A DNA stretch of 6,137 nucleotides from JBKHBQ01 sp046542305 (GCA_046542305.1 JBKHBQ010000240.1:1-6137); one strand, 5' to 3'. Shown: positions 1-6,137, counted from the first letter of the stretch. Made by a program: numbers and translations. Notes: generated by a model not told the origin, from the sequence alone.

Positions 1-1346
1 GCATTGGCTGAAACATTGAGTGTTGTTGAAGTTACGGTGCCAGAGATTTCGGCATCCTGTGCCGTTAGTTTCTGTCCGAGCACTACATTGCCTCCTGACT
101 TCGTCATCGCTCCCACATAAAGGTTACCTGTAACATTAGCATCGCTGCTTGCATTCAGGGTGGTAAAAGCACCTGCGGCAGCGCCTTTCGAACCGGTTCC
201 GATGGGAGTTCCATCTATAGTACCACCGGTGATGTTTACGTTATCAGCATCCTGTGTGGCCATGGTTCCAAGTCCGCTGATATCGGCATTGGAAATCTGT
301 CCCCATGAAGCCTCGCCCAGGGCATCGGATTTGAGGAAATATCCCTCGGAAGCTCCAAAAGGAAGCCGTAACGCGCCGTACACGGTAAGATAGGAATCGA
401 GTCCTTTGCCTGGTTCTGGTCCAATCACAAAATTTCCATATACCCTTCCGTTGTTCCCAACTGTCAGGTCATTACTCATCATCACATTACCAAGGTTATC
501 GGCTTTAAAAAGGTCCGCTTTCATTTCCATCGATTTGATCTGGATCATCGTATTACCGGCGCCATCGGTTGTTGCTCCGGCAATGGTGAGTGTGGAAGGA
601 TCCATCACACCATTTACCCATTCGCCATGCGAGAATCCCATTCCGGCAACTACCTGACCATTGTCGTTGTTGATGTTCAGGCCATAGCCGGCAGCTTCGC
701 CAATGGCGTTGGTGCCCAGTCCCATTTCGAAAACCTTGTTGCCGTTTTTCAGTACATTGATCCAGGGCAGGTTGTTTTCATCCTCTGCAATGCGGATATT
801 TCCGCTCAGGGTTTGCAGTTCTTTCCCCTGAATATTGCCATAGGCTGTTACCTCACCCGTGGCTGCATCAACCATGAAATTATAACCGATGTCAGTGTCG
901 GCATGCACAATAAGATCCCCTTCAAGTGTGGTGGTAGCGGTTGCCTGCAGGGTGGTAAACTGTCCCGTAGAAGGATTGAGCGCACCAATAGCTACCCCAT
1001 CAATGCTACCGCCCGTAATGGTAACATTATCGGCGTCCTGCGACGCCATGGTCCCAAGTTGTGAATTATTAGAAATGCGTTTCCACTCCACTCCGTCGAA
1101 ATAATAAAATCCTGAATCCCCATCAGTTTGATAGATCAGCAGGCCGGTAGCCGGATCGGTGGGCCGATTTGCCTCGGTAATCCGTGGAATGAGTAAACCC
1201 ATGTTTTCAGCCTGTATGTCGAGCATGGCTGAAGCATGTGGATCACTGCCATCGTTATTGATGGCTACATTTTGTGCATAAATGCCTGAATTCAGCGAAA
1301 GGCCGAATATCAGTACCAAAACAAGCTGTAACAATTTCCTTTTCAT
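1..1346 (-). CDS. Secreted repeat-containing surface protein with tail-fibre-like repeats (N-terminal part)
   Basis: The reading frame from the ATG at 1346-1344 stays open for 448 codons to the left edge, so the C-terminus is missing. Residues 1-24 form a signal peptide: basic MKRK, a hydrophobic core, and a likely cleavage after Tyr-Ala before Gln25, so the protein should be exported. Residues 38-57 (ASAMLDIQAENMGLLIPRIT) and 66-88 (PATGLLIYQTDGDSGFYYF, then DGVEW) match the N-terminal block of many Bacteroidota extracellular proteins annotated as tail-fibre-like or hypothetical. Two copies of an 'LGTMA(S/T)QDADNV' repeat lie at residues 97-135 and 359-399. Residues 335-349 (GYFLKSDALGEASWG) resemble the 'G.vLtSD..G.a.W' unit of such proteins. 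I infer a fibrous or adhesin-like cell-surface role. A C-terminal chaperone (peptidase S74-type) domain or sorting domain may follow but cannot be seen. The gene is divergent from nqr. No clear Shine-Dalgarno or promoter was found upstream of its start. Confidence 0.85.
   Translation of the reverse strand, partial: MKRKLLQLVLVLIFGLSLNSGIYAQNVAINNDGSDPHASAMLDIQAENMGLLIPRITEANRPTDPATGLLIYQTDGDSGFYYFDGVEWKRISNNSQLGTMASQDADNVTITGGSIDGVAIGALNPSTGQFTTLQATATTTLEGDLIVHADTDIGYNFMVDAATGEVTAYGNIQGKELQTLSGNIRIAEDENNLPWINVLKNGNKVFEMGLGTNAIGEAAGYGLNINNDNGQVVAGMGFSHGEWVNGVMDPSTLTIAGATTDGAGNTMIQIKSMEMKADLFKADNLGNVMMSNDLTVGNNGRVYGNFVIGPEPGKGLDSYLTVYGALRLPFGASEGYFLKSDALGEASWGQISNADISGLGTMATQDADNVNITGGTIDGTPIGTGSKGAAAGAFTTLNASSDANVTGNLYVGAMTKSGGNVVLGQKLTAQDAEISGTVTSTTLNVSAN
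150..272 (-). repeat. Tail-fibre-like repeat, copy 2 (residues 359-399 of the surface protein)
   Basis: The unit starts LGTMATQDADNVNITGGTID, continues with GTPIG, and ends in AFTTLNA. It differs from copy 1 (942-1058) at only a few positions in its first half. Its spacer before FTTL is slightly longer and Gly/Ala-rich (GSKGAAAG). After it, the chain continues with short beta-like segments such as NVTGNLYVGA and AEISGTVTSTTLNVSAN, suggesting that further repeats lie beyond the left edge. Confidence 0.8.
942..1058 (-). repeat. Tail-fibre-like repeat, copy 1 (residues 97-135 of the surface protein)
   Basis: The unit starts LGTMASQDADNVTITGGSID, continues with GVAIG, and ends in QFTTLQA. Copy 2 at 150-272 matches it closely in the first 25 residues and in the closing F-T-T-L. 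Repeats of this 'LGTMA.QdA..V.ITGG.I.G' form are common in phage tail fibres and in bacterial fibrous surface proteins, where they are usually taken to build beta-rich trimeric shafts. The shaft role is inference here. Confidence 0.8.
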
Positions 1347-1740
1347 ACGTTTAAAATTTTAGTAAAACTTTGGTTTATAATTTATTTGCTGTGAGACTTG
1401 AATTTACTCTTGTATGTTTTTCTTTTTCCCATAAGTTTTTTCGCCGGATCAATAAAGACAGGAAATGAGCCTCAGCCATTCGGCAACCACCCTGAAGAAC
1501 TGTTTGTAAAAGTATGCGGGCAGCATCAATATATAACACTCCGGCAACACTTATCACTACCGGAACACCATATCCGGCATGCGCCGTCATGTACTTATCC
1601 ATATTCAATGAGTCGAATATGGAAGTCGTTGCTGATAACGATAACGTATCTGCAGATGAAAATAAGCTCAATTTTCCTGATTGATTAACACCCCATCATT
1701 CCTAATAATAAACGTGTAAAACTAATAATTTTCCTGATGG

Positions 1741-1766
1741 AAATGCAGCGTCCCGCATTTTTTTTT
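1741..1766 (+). terminator. Terminator-like hairpin with T-tract
   Basis: AAATGC (1741-1746) pairs with GCATTT (1755-1760) around an 8-nt loop, and a run of T continues to 1766. Read on the plus strand this is the layout of an intrinsic terminator, though the stem is only 6 bp and rather AT-rich. No recognised plus-strand gene lies upstream, so it would end an unknown short transcript or stop read-through toward nqrA. It could also be chance in AT-rich DNA. Confidence 0.35.
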
Positions 1767-1774
1767 ATATTGCC

Positions 1775-1788
1775 TCGTACCGGTACGA
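1775..1788. repeat. Perfect 14-bp palindrome TCGTACCGGTACGA
   Basis: The site equals its own reverse complement over all 14 bases. As RNA it could form a 5-bp stem (TCGTA/TACGA) with a CCGG loop, followed by CTTTTT, so it might act as a second weak terminator just after the hairpin at 1741-1766. As DNA it could be a dimeric regulator's operator. The sequence does not decide between these. Confidence 0.45.
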
Positions 1789-1928
1789 CTTTTTGAGTGC
1801 CTTATATTTTTCTTTGTGCGACAAGAAACAGAAAATAAAACAAGGAGAGAAATCTTGTTTTGAGGAAAAACATCCGGTTCTTTCATTAAAAGAATAGCCA
1901 GCCATTGCTGAACAACGCTGTAGCATAA

Positions 1929-1959
1929 TTGTTACATTTTTTTGTTAAAATAATAACAA
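1929..1959. repeat. TTGTTA direct and inverted repeats upstream of the candidate nqr promoter
   Basis: TTGTTA occurs at 1929-1934 and again 13 bp later at 1942-1947. The second copy forms an inverted repeat with TAACAA at 1954-1959 across a 6-bp AT spacer. The cluster sits just upstream of the TAAATTTG element at 1991-1998, where an activator might bind. The region is AT-rich, so chance occurrence is plausible, and no regulator can be named. Confidence 0.25.
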
Positions 1960-1990
1960 CACATGTATTTATTTACATTCTTTTGTGCTT

Positions 1991-1998
1991 TAAATTTG
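1991..1998 (+). promoter_or_regulatory. Candidate Bacteroidota -7 promoter element (TAAATTTG) for the nqr operon
   Basis: TAAATTTG fits the TAnnTTTG consensus of the -7 box used by the primary sigma factor of Bacteroidota. It was the only exact match I found between 1680 and 2220 on the plus strand. The expected TTTG-like -33 box about 20 bp upstream is poor (TATTTA around 1967-1972). If used, it would give an untranslated leader of roughly 215 nt before nqrA. Confidence 0.3.
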
Positions 1999-2220
1999 CA
2001 GTGAATATTCTTTCATCTGAAGATGGGTAATAAAAAAACTGACCGGGATCAATATTATTTAACAGATGGATCAACAATGTGCCTTAATCAAGGATTTGCT
2101 GATTTATTTACATTTTTTTGACGGAACCAAATGAAATTTAATTCATATTATTGCACCGCAAATCGGGTCAGCAGATTCAAAACTTAATTTTTAGCAGATA
2201 TTTTTTTTGATCTACAACAT

Positions 2221-3573
2221 ATGTCAGAAACAATAACCATTAAAAGAGGACTTGACATCAACCTTGTAGGCGAAGCCGAGAAAACCGTAACCGAAATGGA
2301 AGCAGGCATCTATGCCGTTAAGCCGATCGATTTCGTGGGGGTTTTTCCGAAAATGCTTGTACACGAAGGTGATAAAGTCAAAGCCGGTACACAATTGTTT
2401 TACGATAAGTACCGCGACTACATCAAATTCAGTTCGCCCGTCAGCGGCACTGTAAAAGAGATCAGGCGTGGCGCCAAACGTGTGCTGCTCGAAATTACCG
2501 TCGAAGCGGATCCACAGCAGGAATATGAGGATTTCGGCAAAGCCGATCCCAACAAGCTGCACCGCGACGAAATCACCGGAAAGCTCCTGCAAAGCGGCAT
2601 CTGGCCGGTAGTCAGGCAACGGCCCTATACAGTGATTGCCAACCCGAAGGACAACCCGAAAGCCATTTTCATTTCGGGCTTCGACACCAACCCGCTTGCC
2701 CCCGACTACGACCTCATCGTGCACGGGCACGGCGAAGCTTTTCAGACCGGACTGGATGCACTGAAAAAGCTCACCGACGGCAAAATTCACCTGAACCTCC
2801 CCGCCGGCGTGACAGTGTCGAAGGTATTTACCAATTCCAAAAATGTTCAGATCAATTATTTTAAAGGCCCCCACCCCGTGGGAAACGTAGGCCCGCAGAT
2901 CAACAAACTCGATCCTTTAAATAAAGGTGAGGTGGTGTGGCATTTGCGTCCGCAGGAAGTGCTCACCATTGGCAGGCTCTTCCTCGAAGGCCGCTACAAC
3001 GCCGAAAGAATCATTGCCCTGACAGGTTCGGAAGTGCTGAAACCACGATATTACAAAACAAAAATCGGGGCCACGATCCGCGAATTTATCAAGGACAACC
3101 TTAAAGAAGGCAAACTCCGCGTTATCAGTGGCAATCCCCTCACCGGATGCAAAATCGACAAGAACGGATTTATCAGCTTTTACGACTCACAGGTAACGGT
3201 GCTTCCCGAGGGCGATTACTATGAATTGTTCGGATGGGCTACTCCCGGATTTGGCAAATTCAGCTATTCCAGGGCATTCTTCTCCTGGCTGCATTCGGAT
3301 AAAAGAAAATACAAGCTCGACACAAATATGCACGGCGGGCACCGTGCCTTTGTGATGACCGGCGAGATGGAAAAGGTATTCCCCTTCGATATTTATCCCA
3401 TGCAACTCATTAAGGCAATCATGATCGAAGACATCGACGCCATGGAAAACCTGGGAATTTATGAAGTGGACGAGGAAGATTTTGCCCTTCCCGAGTTTAT
3501 CGATACCTCCAAACACAACCTGCAGGAGATTGTGAGAAAAGGGCTTGACCTGATGCGTAAAGAAATGAGTTAA
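2221..3573 (+). CDS. nqrA: Na+-translocating NADH:quinone oxidoreductase subunit A (NqrA)
   Basis: This 450-residue protein has the full length expected of NqrA, the peripheral cytoplasmic subunit of Na+-NQR. It has no signal peptide or membrane segment. NqrA is related to RnfC and has been linked to quinone binding next to NqrB. Residues 48-63 (HEGDKVKAGTQLFYDK) and 72-78 (SPVSGTV) form the N-terminal biotinyl/lipoyl-like barrel. FKGPHPVGNVG (214-224) is the family's conserved central motif. The C-terminal part carries NMHGGHRAFVMTGEMEKVFP (369-388) and YEVDEEDFALPEF (414-426). The last motif reads ALPEF where, from memory, proteobacterial NqrA has cysteines (ALCTFVC), so any role of those cysteines is absent here. 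The ATG at 2221 is chosen because the family's first beta strand (ITIKRGLDI) follows at once. It lacks a Shine-Dalgarno sequence. It is the first gene of the nqr operon. Confidence 0.97.
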   Translation: MSETITIKRGLDINLVGEAEKTVTEMEAGIYAVKPIDFVGVFPKMLVHEGDKVKAGTQLFYDKYRDYIKFSSPVSGTVKEIRRGAKRVLLEITVEADPQQEYEDFGKADPNKLHRDEITGKLLQSGIWPVVRQRPYTVIANPKDNPKAIFISGFDTNPLAPDYDLIVHGHGEAFQTGLDALKKLTDGKIHLNLPAGVTVSKVFTNSKNVQINYFKGPHPVGNVGPQINKLDPLNKGEVVWHLRPQEVLTIGRLFLEGRYNAERIIALTGSEVLKPRYYKTKIGATIREFIKDNLKEGKLRVISGNPLTGCKIDKNGFISFYDSQVTVLPEGDYYELFGWATPGFGKFSYSRAFFSWLHSDKRKYKLDTNMHGGHRAFVMTGEMEKVFPFDIYPMQLIKAIMIEDIDAMENLGIYEVDEEDFALPEFIDTSKHNLQEIVRKGLDLMRKEMS

Positions 3574-3583
3574 ACCTACAAAC

Positions 3584-3587
3584 AGGA
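3584..3587 (+). promoter_or_regulatory. Ribosome binding site of nqrB (AGGA)
   Basis: AGGA lies 8 nt before the nqrB ATG in the 22-bp nqrA-nqrB gap. It is the only recognisable Shine-Dalgarno sequence among the four nqr starts, and it supports the start at 3596. nqrA and nqrC are preceded by AT-rich leaders without one. Confidence 0.55.
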
Positions 3588-3595
3588 ATTAGATA

Positions 3596-4771
3596 ATGAG
3601 TGCGTTAAGAAATTATATTGATAAAATAAAACCACAGTTCGAGAAAGGCGGAAGGTTTTCGTACCTGCACAGTACGTTCGATGCCTTCGAAACCTTTCTG
3701 TTTGTACCCAACAAAACCACCGGGAGCGGCAGCCATATCCGTGATTACATTGATATGAAGCGAACCATGATCATCGTGGTGATGGCCATGATTCCCACCT
3801 TGCTGTTCGGTATGTGGAACGTGGGCTATCAGCATCACCTCTCCTACGGTGAAACAGCAACGATCTGGGAAAACTTCCTGTTCGGGCTGATCAAGGTACT
3901 GCCAATCGTAGTGGTATCGTATGCAGTAGGTCTGGGTATTGAATTTGCCTTTGCACAATGGCGCGGCCATGAGGTGAACGAAGGCTTTCTGGTAAGCGCA
4001 ATGCTCATCCCGCTGATCCTGCCACCGGATATTCCGTTGTGGATGGTGGCAGTGGCAACAGCATTTGCCGTGGTTATCGGCAAGGAAGTTTTCGGCGGTA
4101 CCGGCATGAATATTCTCAATCCGGCGCTCACCGCACGTGCATTCCTGTTTTTTGCCTACCCTCAGGATATGTCAGGCGATAAGGTGTGGATTTCAGAAAA
4201 GGCAGATGCCTATTCAGGCGCCACCCCGCTGGGGAAACTGCTGGTAAACGAACCCATGAGCGAACTGGCCAGTGTTTCGGATATGTTCTGGGGATTCATT
4301 CCCGGCTCCATCGGGGAAACATCCACTTTCCTGATCCTCATCGGCGCTGCCATTCTCATCTGGACCGGCATCGGCAGTTGGAGGGTTATGCTCGCGGTAA
4401 CCATCGGCGGCTTCGGACTGGCAGCCCTGCTTTGGACCATCGGCCCCTATGTGGCACCCGAAAACGTATTCATGAACCTGCCGCCACATTACCACCTCAT
4501 CATGGGCGGATTTGCTTTCGGCACCGTGTACATGGCCACCGATCCGGTAACTGCATCCCAGACCAACCGCGGGAAATGGATCTACGGCATACTCATCGGC
4601 GTCATGGCGGTGCTCATCAGAGTACTCAACCCGGCATATCCCGAAGGAATGATGCTGGCCATCCTGCTGATGAACGTATTTGCTCCGCTGATCGACCATT
4701 ATGTGGTGGAAGCCAACATAAAGAAACGTAGAAAACGTGCACAGGTCAGGGCACAATTAGCAACCGCATAA
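3596..4771 (+). CDS. nqrB: Na+-NQR subunit B (NqrB), integral membrane FMN subunit
   Basis: This 391-residue polytopic inner-membrane protein is related to RnfD. It holds covalent FMN and riboflavin and takes part in quinone reduction and Na+ transport. The FMN-attachment motif SGAT is at residues 207-210, making Thr210 the expected flavin-linked residue (equivalent to Thr236 of Vibrio cholerae). Other hallmarks are VNEGFLVSAMLIPLILPPDI (127-146), GKEVFGGTGMNILNPALTAR (162-181), GSIGETS (237-243) and MATDPVTAS (313-321). Hydrophobic stretches at about 57-75, 93-118, 130-142, 147-162, 245-259, 264-283, 302-314, 329-342 and 351-366 fit the roughly ten-helix fold. The N-terminus (1-55) is soluble, and the tail (376-386, KKRRKRAQVRA) is very basic, consistent with a cytoplasmic end. 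It follows nqrA by 22 bp and precedes nqrC by 13 bp, so co-transcription is very likely. Confidence 0.97.
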   Translation: MSALRNYIDKIKPQFEKGGRFSYLHSTFDAFETFLFVPNKTTGSGSHIRDYIDMKRTMIIVVMAMIPTLLFGMWNVGYQHHLSYGETATIWENFLFGLIKVLPIVVVSYAVGLGIEFAFAQWRGHEVNEGFLVSAMLIPLILPPDIPLWMVAVATAFAVVIGKEVFGGTGMNILNPALTARAFLFFAYPQDMSGDKVWISEKADAYSGATPLGKLLVNEPMSELASVSDMFWGFIPGSIGETSTFLILIGAAILIWTGIGSWRVMLAVTIGGFGLAALLWTIGPYVAPENVFMNLPPHYHLIMGGFAFGTVYMATDPVTASQTNRGKWIYGILIGVMAVLIRVLNPAYPEGMMLAILLMNVFAPLIDHYVVEANIKKRRKRAQVRAQLATA

Positions 4772-4784
4772 AATTTATTAAGAT

Positions 4785-5531
4785 ATGTTTAGCAACAAAT
4801 ATATTTTCACGTATGCATCCGTAATGGTGATCCTGGTCGCCGCCGTTCTTTCGACGGCTTCCATGGTGCTCAAACCATTTCAGGAAGCCAATATCATGGC
4901 CGAAAAAATCCAGGGAATTCTTGCTGCGGCAAATGTAGAAGCCGAACGTGACAATGCTGCCTCCGTTTACAACGAAAAGATCGTGAAAGAACTTTCCGTT
5001 GATTCGGAAGGCAATGTGGTAAGTACCTGGACACCCGGCGAAGAAGCCACGGGTGAAGCAATCCGTCCCTTCGACATTAACCTGAAACAACAACTGGAAC
5101 TCGAAAAAAACCCGGGAGACGAAAAACCGGTATGGCCCATCTTCATCATCGAAAAAGAAGGCCAGCAGTATTATGTGGTTCCTGTTCGCGGCATGGGTCT
5201 GTGGGGCCCGGTATGGGGAAATATCGCCTTCGAAAGCGATTTCAACACCATCGCCGGAGCCAATTTCGACCACAAGGGCGAAACCCCCGGCCTGGGCGCG
5301 GAGATCAACACCGATTGGTTTGAAAGCAAATTCAAAGGAAAAAAGATCTTCAACGACCAGGGCGAATTCGTGTCGGTAAAGGTTGTGAAAGGCGGTGTTG
5401 AAAACAGCGCGATCCCTGTCGAACACGGTGTGGATGGCATTTCGGGAGGTACCATCACCAGCGAAGGAGTGACCGAAATGCTTCAAAGTAACCTTGAAAA
5501 TTATGTTCCATACATCAAGAAAAACGTTTAA
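4785..5531 (+). CDS. nqrC: Na+-NQR subunit C (NqrC), FMN-binding subunit
   Basis: This 248-residue protein has one N-terminal membrane helix (about residues 8-29) followed by a large extracytoplasmic FMN-binding domain, the RnfG-like arrangement. It relays electrons within Na+-NQR through FMN bound to a threonine by a phosphoester bond. The attachment motif is SGGTIT (220-225), with Thr223 the expected flavin-linked residue (equivalent to Thr225 of V. cholerae). Gly replaces the usual Ala of SGAT. Upstream, GMGLWGPVWG (136-145) and ETPGLGAEI (166-174) are standard parts of this domain. The start at 4785 places MFSNKYIFTYASVMVILVAA directly at the membrane helix, as in the family. No Shine-Dalgarno sequence is seen in the 13-bp gap after nqrB. 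Covalent flavinylation of NqrB and NqrC needs an ApbE-type transferase, which is not in this window. Confidence 0.96.
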   Translation: MFSNKYIFTYASVMVILVAAVLSTASMVLKPFQEANIMAEKIQGILAAANVEAERDNAASVYNEKIVKELSVDSEGNVVSTWTPGEEATGEAIRPFDINLKQQLELEKNPGDEKPVWPIFIIEKEGQQYYVVPVRGMGLWGPVWGNIAFESDFNTIAGANFDHKGETPGLGAEINTDWFESKFKGKKIFNDQGEFVSVKVVKGGVENSAIPVEHGVDGISGGTITSEGVTEMLQSNLENYVPYIKKNV

Positions 5532-5533
5532 TC

Positions 5534-6137
5534 ATGAGCAATAGCGAACCTTTATTTTCGGCAAAAAACAGAAGGCTGCTCACTACGCCGCTGAGCAAGG
5601 AAAACCCGATCACGGTTCAGGTGCTCGGCATCTGCTCGGCACTGGCTGTAACCGTCAAACTGGAGCCTGCTTTCGTTATGACCCTTTCGGTAGTGGCCGT
5701 AATGGGAATCGGTAACGTGGTGATCTCGCTGCTGCGCAAAACCATTGCCCCGCGTATCCGCATCATCGTACAACTTGTGGTGATCGCTTCGCTGGTAATC
5801 CTGGTCGACCAGGTGCTGAAGGCATTCGTGTACGACGTAAGCAAGCAGTTATCGGTATTCGTAGGCCTGATCATCACCAACTGTATTATCATGGGACGTT
5901 TTGAAGCCTTTGCCATGAGCAACAAAACCTGGCCATCGTTCCTCGACGGCATCGGAAATGCGGCAGGTTACGGCTGGATCCTCATCGTAGTTGCATTTTT
6001 CCGCGAACTGTTCGGCTCCGGAACCGTATGGGGCTACCAGATAGTACCGCAGGCATTTTACGATTTCGGTTATAAAGACAACGGCCTGATGATCCTGCCC
6101 CCCGCCGCACTTATCGTCGTCGGACTCATTATCTGGG
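5534..6137 (+). CDS. nqrD: Na+-NQR subunit D (NqrD), partial at the right edge
   Basis: The frame from the ATG at 5534 runs open to the window edge (201 complete codons), leaving perhaps only a dozen residues missing from a protein usually near 210 residues. NqrD is a small integral membrane subunit related to RnfE. With NqrE it forms a symmetrical pair that holds an iron-sulfur centre inside the membrane. Cys34 (VLGICSALAVT) and Cys117 (LIITNCIIMGRFEAFAM) match the two conserved cysteines (Cys29 and Cys112 in V. cholerae). The half-helices carrying them sit within hydrophobic blocks at about 26-67, 75-95, 106-128, 147-160 and 185-201. FFRELFGSGTVWG (155-167) is another family signature. The start lies 2 bp after the nqrC stop, which points to translational coupling. 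Residues 1-25 form a soluble leader. Confidence 0.95.
   Translation, partial: MSNSEPLFSAKNRRLLTTPLSKENPITVQVLGICSALAVTVKLEPAFVMTLSVVAVMGIGNVVISLLRKTIAPRIRIIVQLVVIASLVILVDQVLKAFVYDVSKQLSVFVGLIITNCIIMGRFEAFAMSNKTWPSFLDGIGNAAGYGWILIVVAFFRELFGSGTVWGYQIVPQAFYDFGYKDNGLMILPPAALIVVGLIIW

Larger units (their letters stand above)
1347..2220. other. Divergent intergenic region without a convincing gene
   Basis: These 874 bp separate the starts of the minus-strand surface gene and plus-strand nqrA. The left part (about 1440-1650) is richer in G+C and shows overlapping open frames on both strands, but none has a good start, a ribosome site or a recognised product. It may be decayed coding DNA or a structured RNA. 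The right part (about 1680-2220) is strongly AT-rich and holds the terminator-like hairpin, palindrome, TTGTTA repeats and promoter candidate listed separately. No tRNA, rRNA, CRISPR array or intact insertion sequence was seen. Confidence 0.7.

Noticed and set aside
627..1104. Plus-strand open frames opposite the surface gene
   Set aside because: They are antisense shadows of the minus-strand gene, which has a clear signal peptide, repeats and family motifs in one continuous frame.
1..1346. Prophage tail gene
   Set aside because: The repeats resemble phage fibres, but the protein begins with an export signal and a Bacteroidota surface-protein block, and no other phage gene is in the window.
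1375..1671. A 98-codon minus-strand open frame in the intergenic region
   Set aside because: It starts with TTG, has no ribosome site, no recognised domain, and overlaps other equally open frames. It is kept only as part of the coding-like segment.
1398..1688. A 96-codon plus-strand open frame in the intergenic region
   Set aside because: It starts with TTG, has no family resemblance, and its first residues are simply the reverse of a poly-A/T tract.
2117..2153. TTTG (2117-2120) plus TATTATTG (2146-2153) as a second nqr promoter
   Set aside because: The -7 box has a mismatch in TTTG and the 25-bp spacing is longer than the usual 19-21 bp.
4746..5486. Long minus-strand open frame opposite nqrC, and similar ones opposite nqrA (2224-2874) and nqrB (4214-4756)
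   Set aside because: The composition is typical of antisense frames (His/Gly/Phe-rich, no domains), and the plus-strand nqr genes explain the whole stretch.
2221..6137. Rnf complex (rnfCDGE) as an alternative to nqr
   Set aside because: The order A-B-C-D, NqrA without the RnfC ferredoxin-like CxxCxxC clusters, and the lengths of NqrB and NqrC all fit Na+-NQR. No RnfB or RnfC iron-sulfur domains are present.

Overview
The window looks like chromosomal DNA from a member of the Bacteroidota, most likely Bacteroidales-like. The evidence is the style of the NqrA-D proteins, mostly weak or absent Shine-Dalgarno sequences, a TAnnTTTG-type promoter element, and a secreted protein opening with the 'SAMLD..GLLIPR.T' block common in this phylum. 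No species can be named from the sequence alone.

There are three regions. (1) Positions 1-1346, minus strand: the N-terminal 448 codons of a large secreted, repeat-containing protein with phage-tail-fibre-like repeats. It runs off the left edge. (2) Positions 1347-2220: an 874-bp divergent intergenic region without a convincing gene. Its left half (about 1440-1650) is richer in G+C and coding-like but broken up. Its right half is AT-rich and holds a terminator-like hairpin, a perfect 14-bp palindrome, TTGTTA repeats and a candidate promoter. (3) Positions 2221-6137, plus strand: nqrA, nqrB, nqrC and the first 201 codons of nqrD, in canonical order with gaps of 22, 13 and 2 bp. This is the 5' part of the operon for the Na+-translocating NADH:quinone oxidoreductase (Na+-NQR). 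nqrE and nqrF would be expected beyond the right edge.

The nqr genes encode one inner-membrane complex that passes electrons from NADH (at NqrF) through FAD, an iron-sulfur centre held by NqrD and NqrE, covalently bound FMN on NqrC and NqrB, and riboflavin to quinone, coupled to Na+ export. The cofactor sites that fall in this window are intact: Thr210 of NqrB, Thr223 of NqrC, and Cys34 and Cys117 of NqrD. I see no link in function between the surface protein and the pump. The window appears to hold a well-known system. The least explained parts are the intergenic region and the surface protein.
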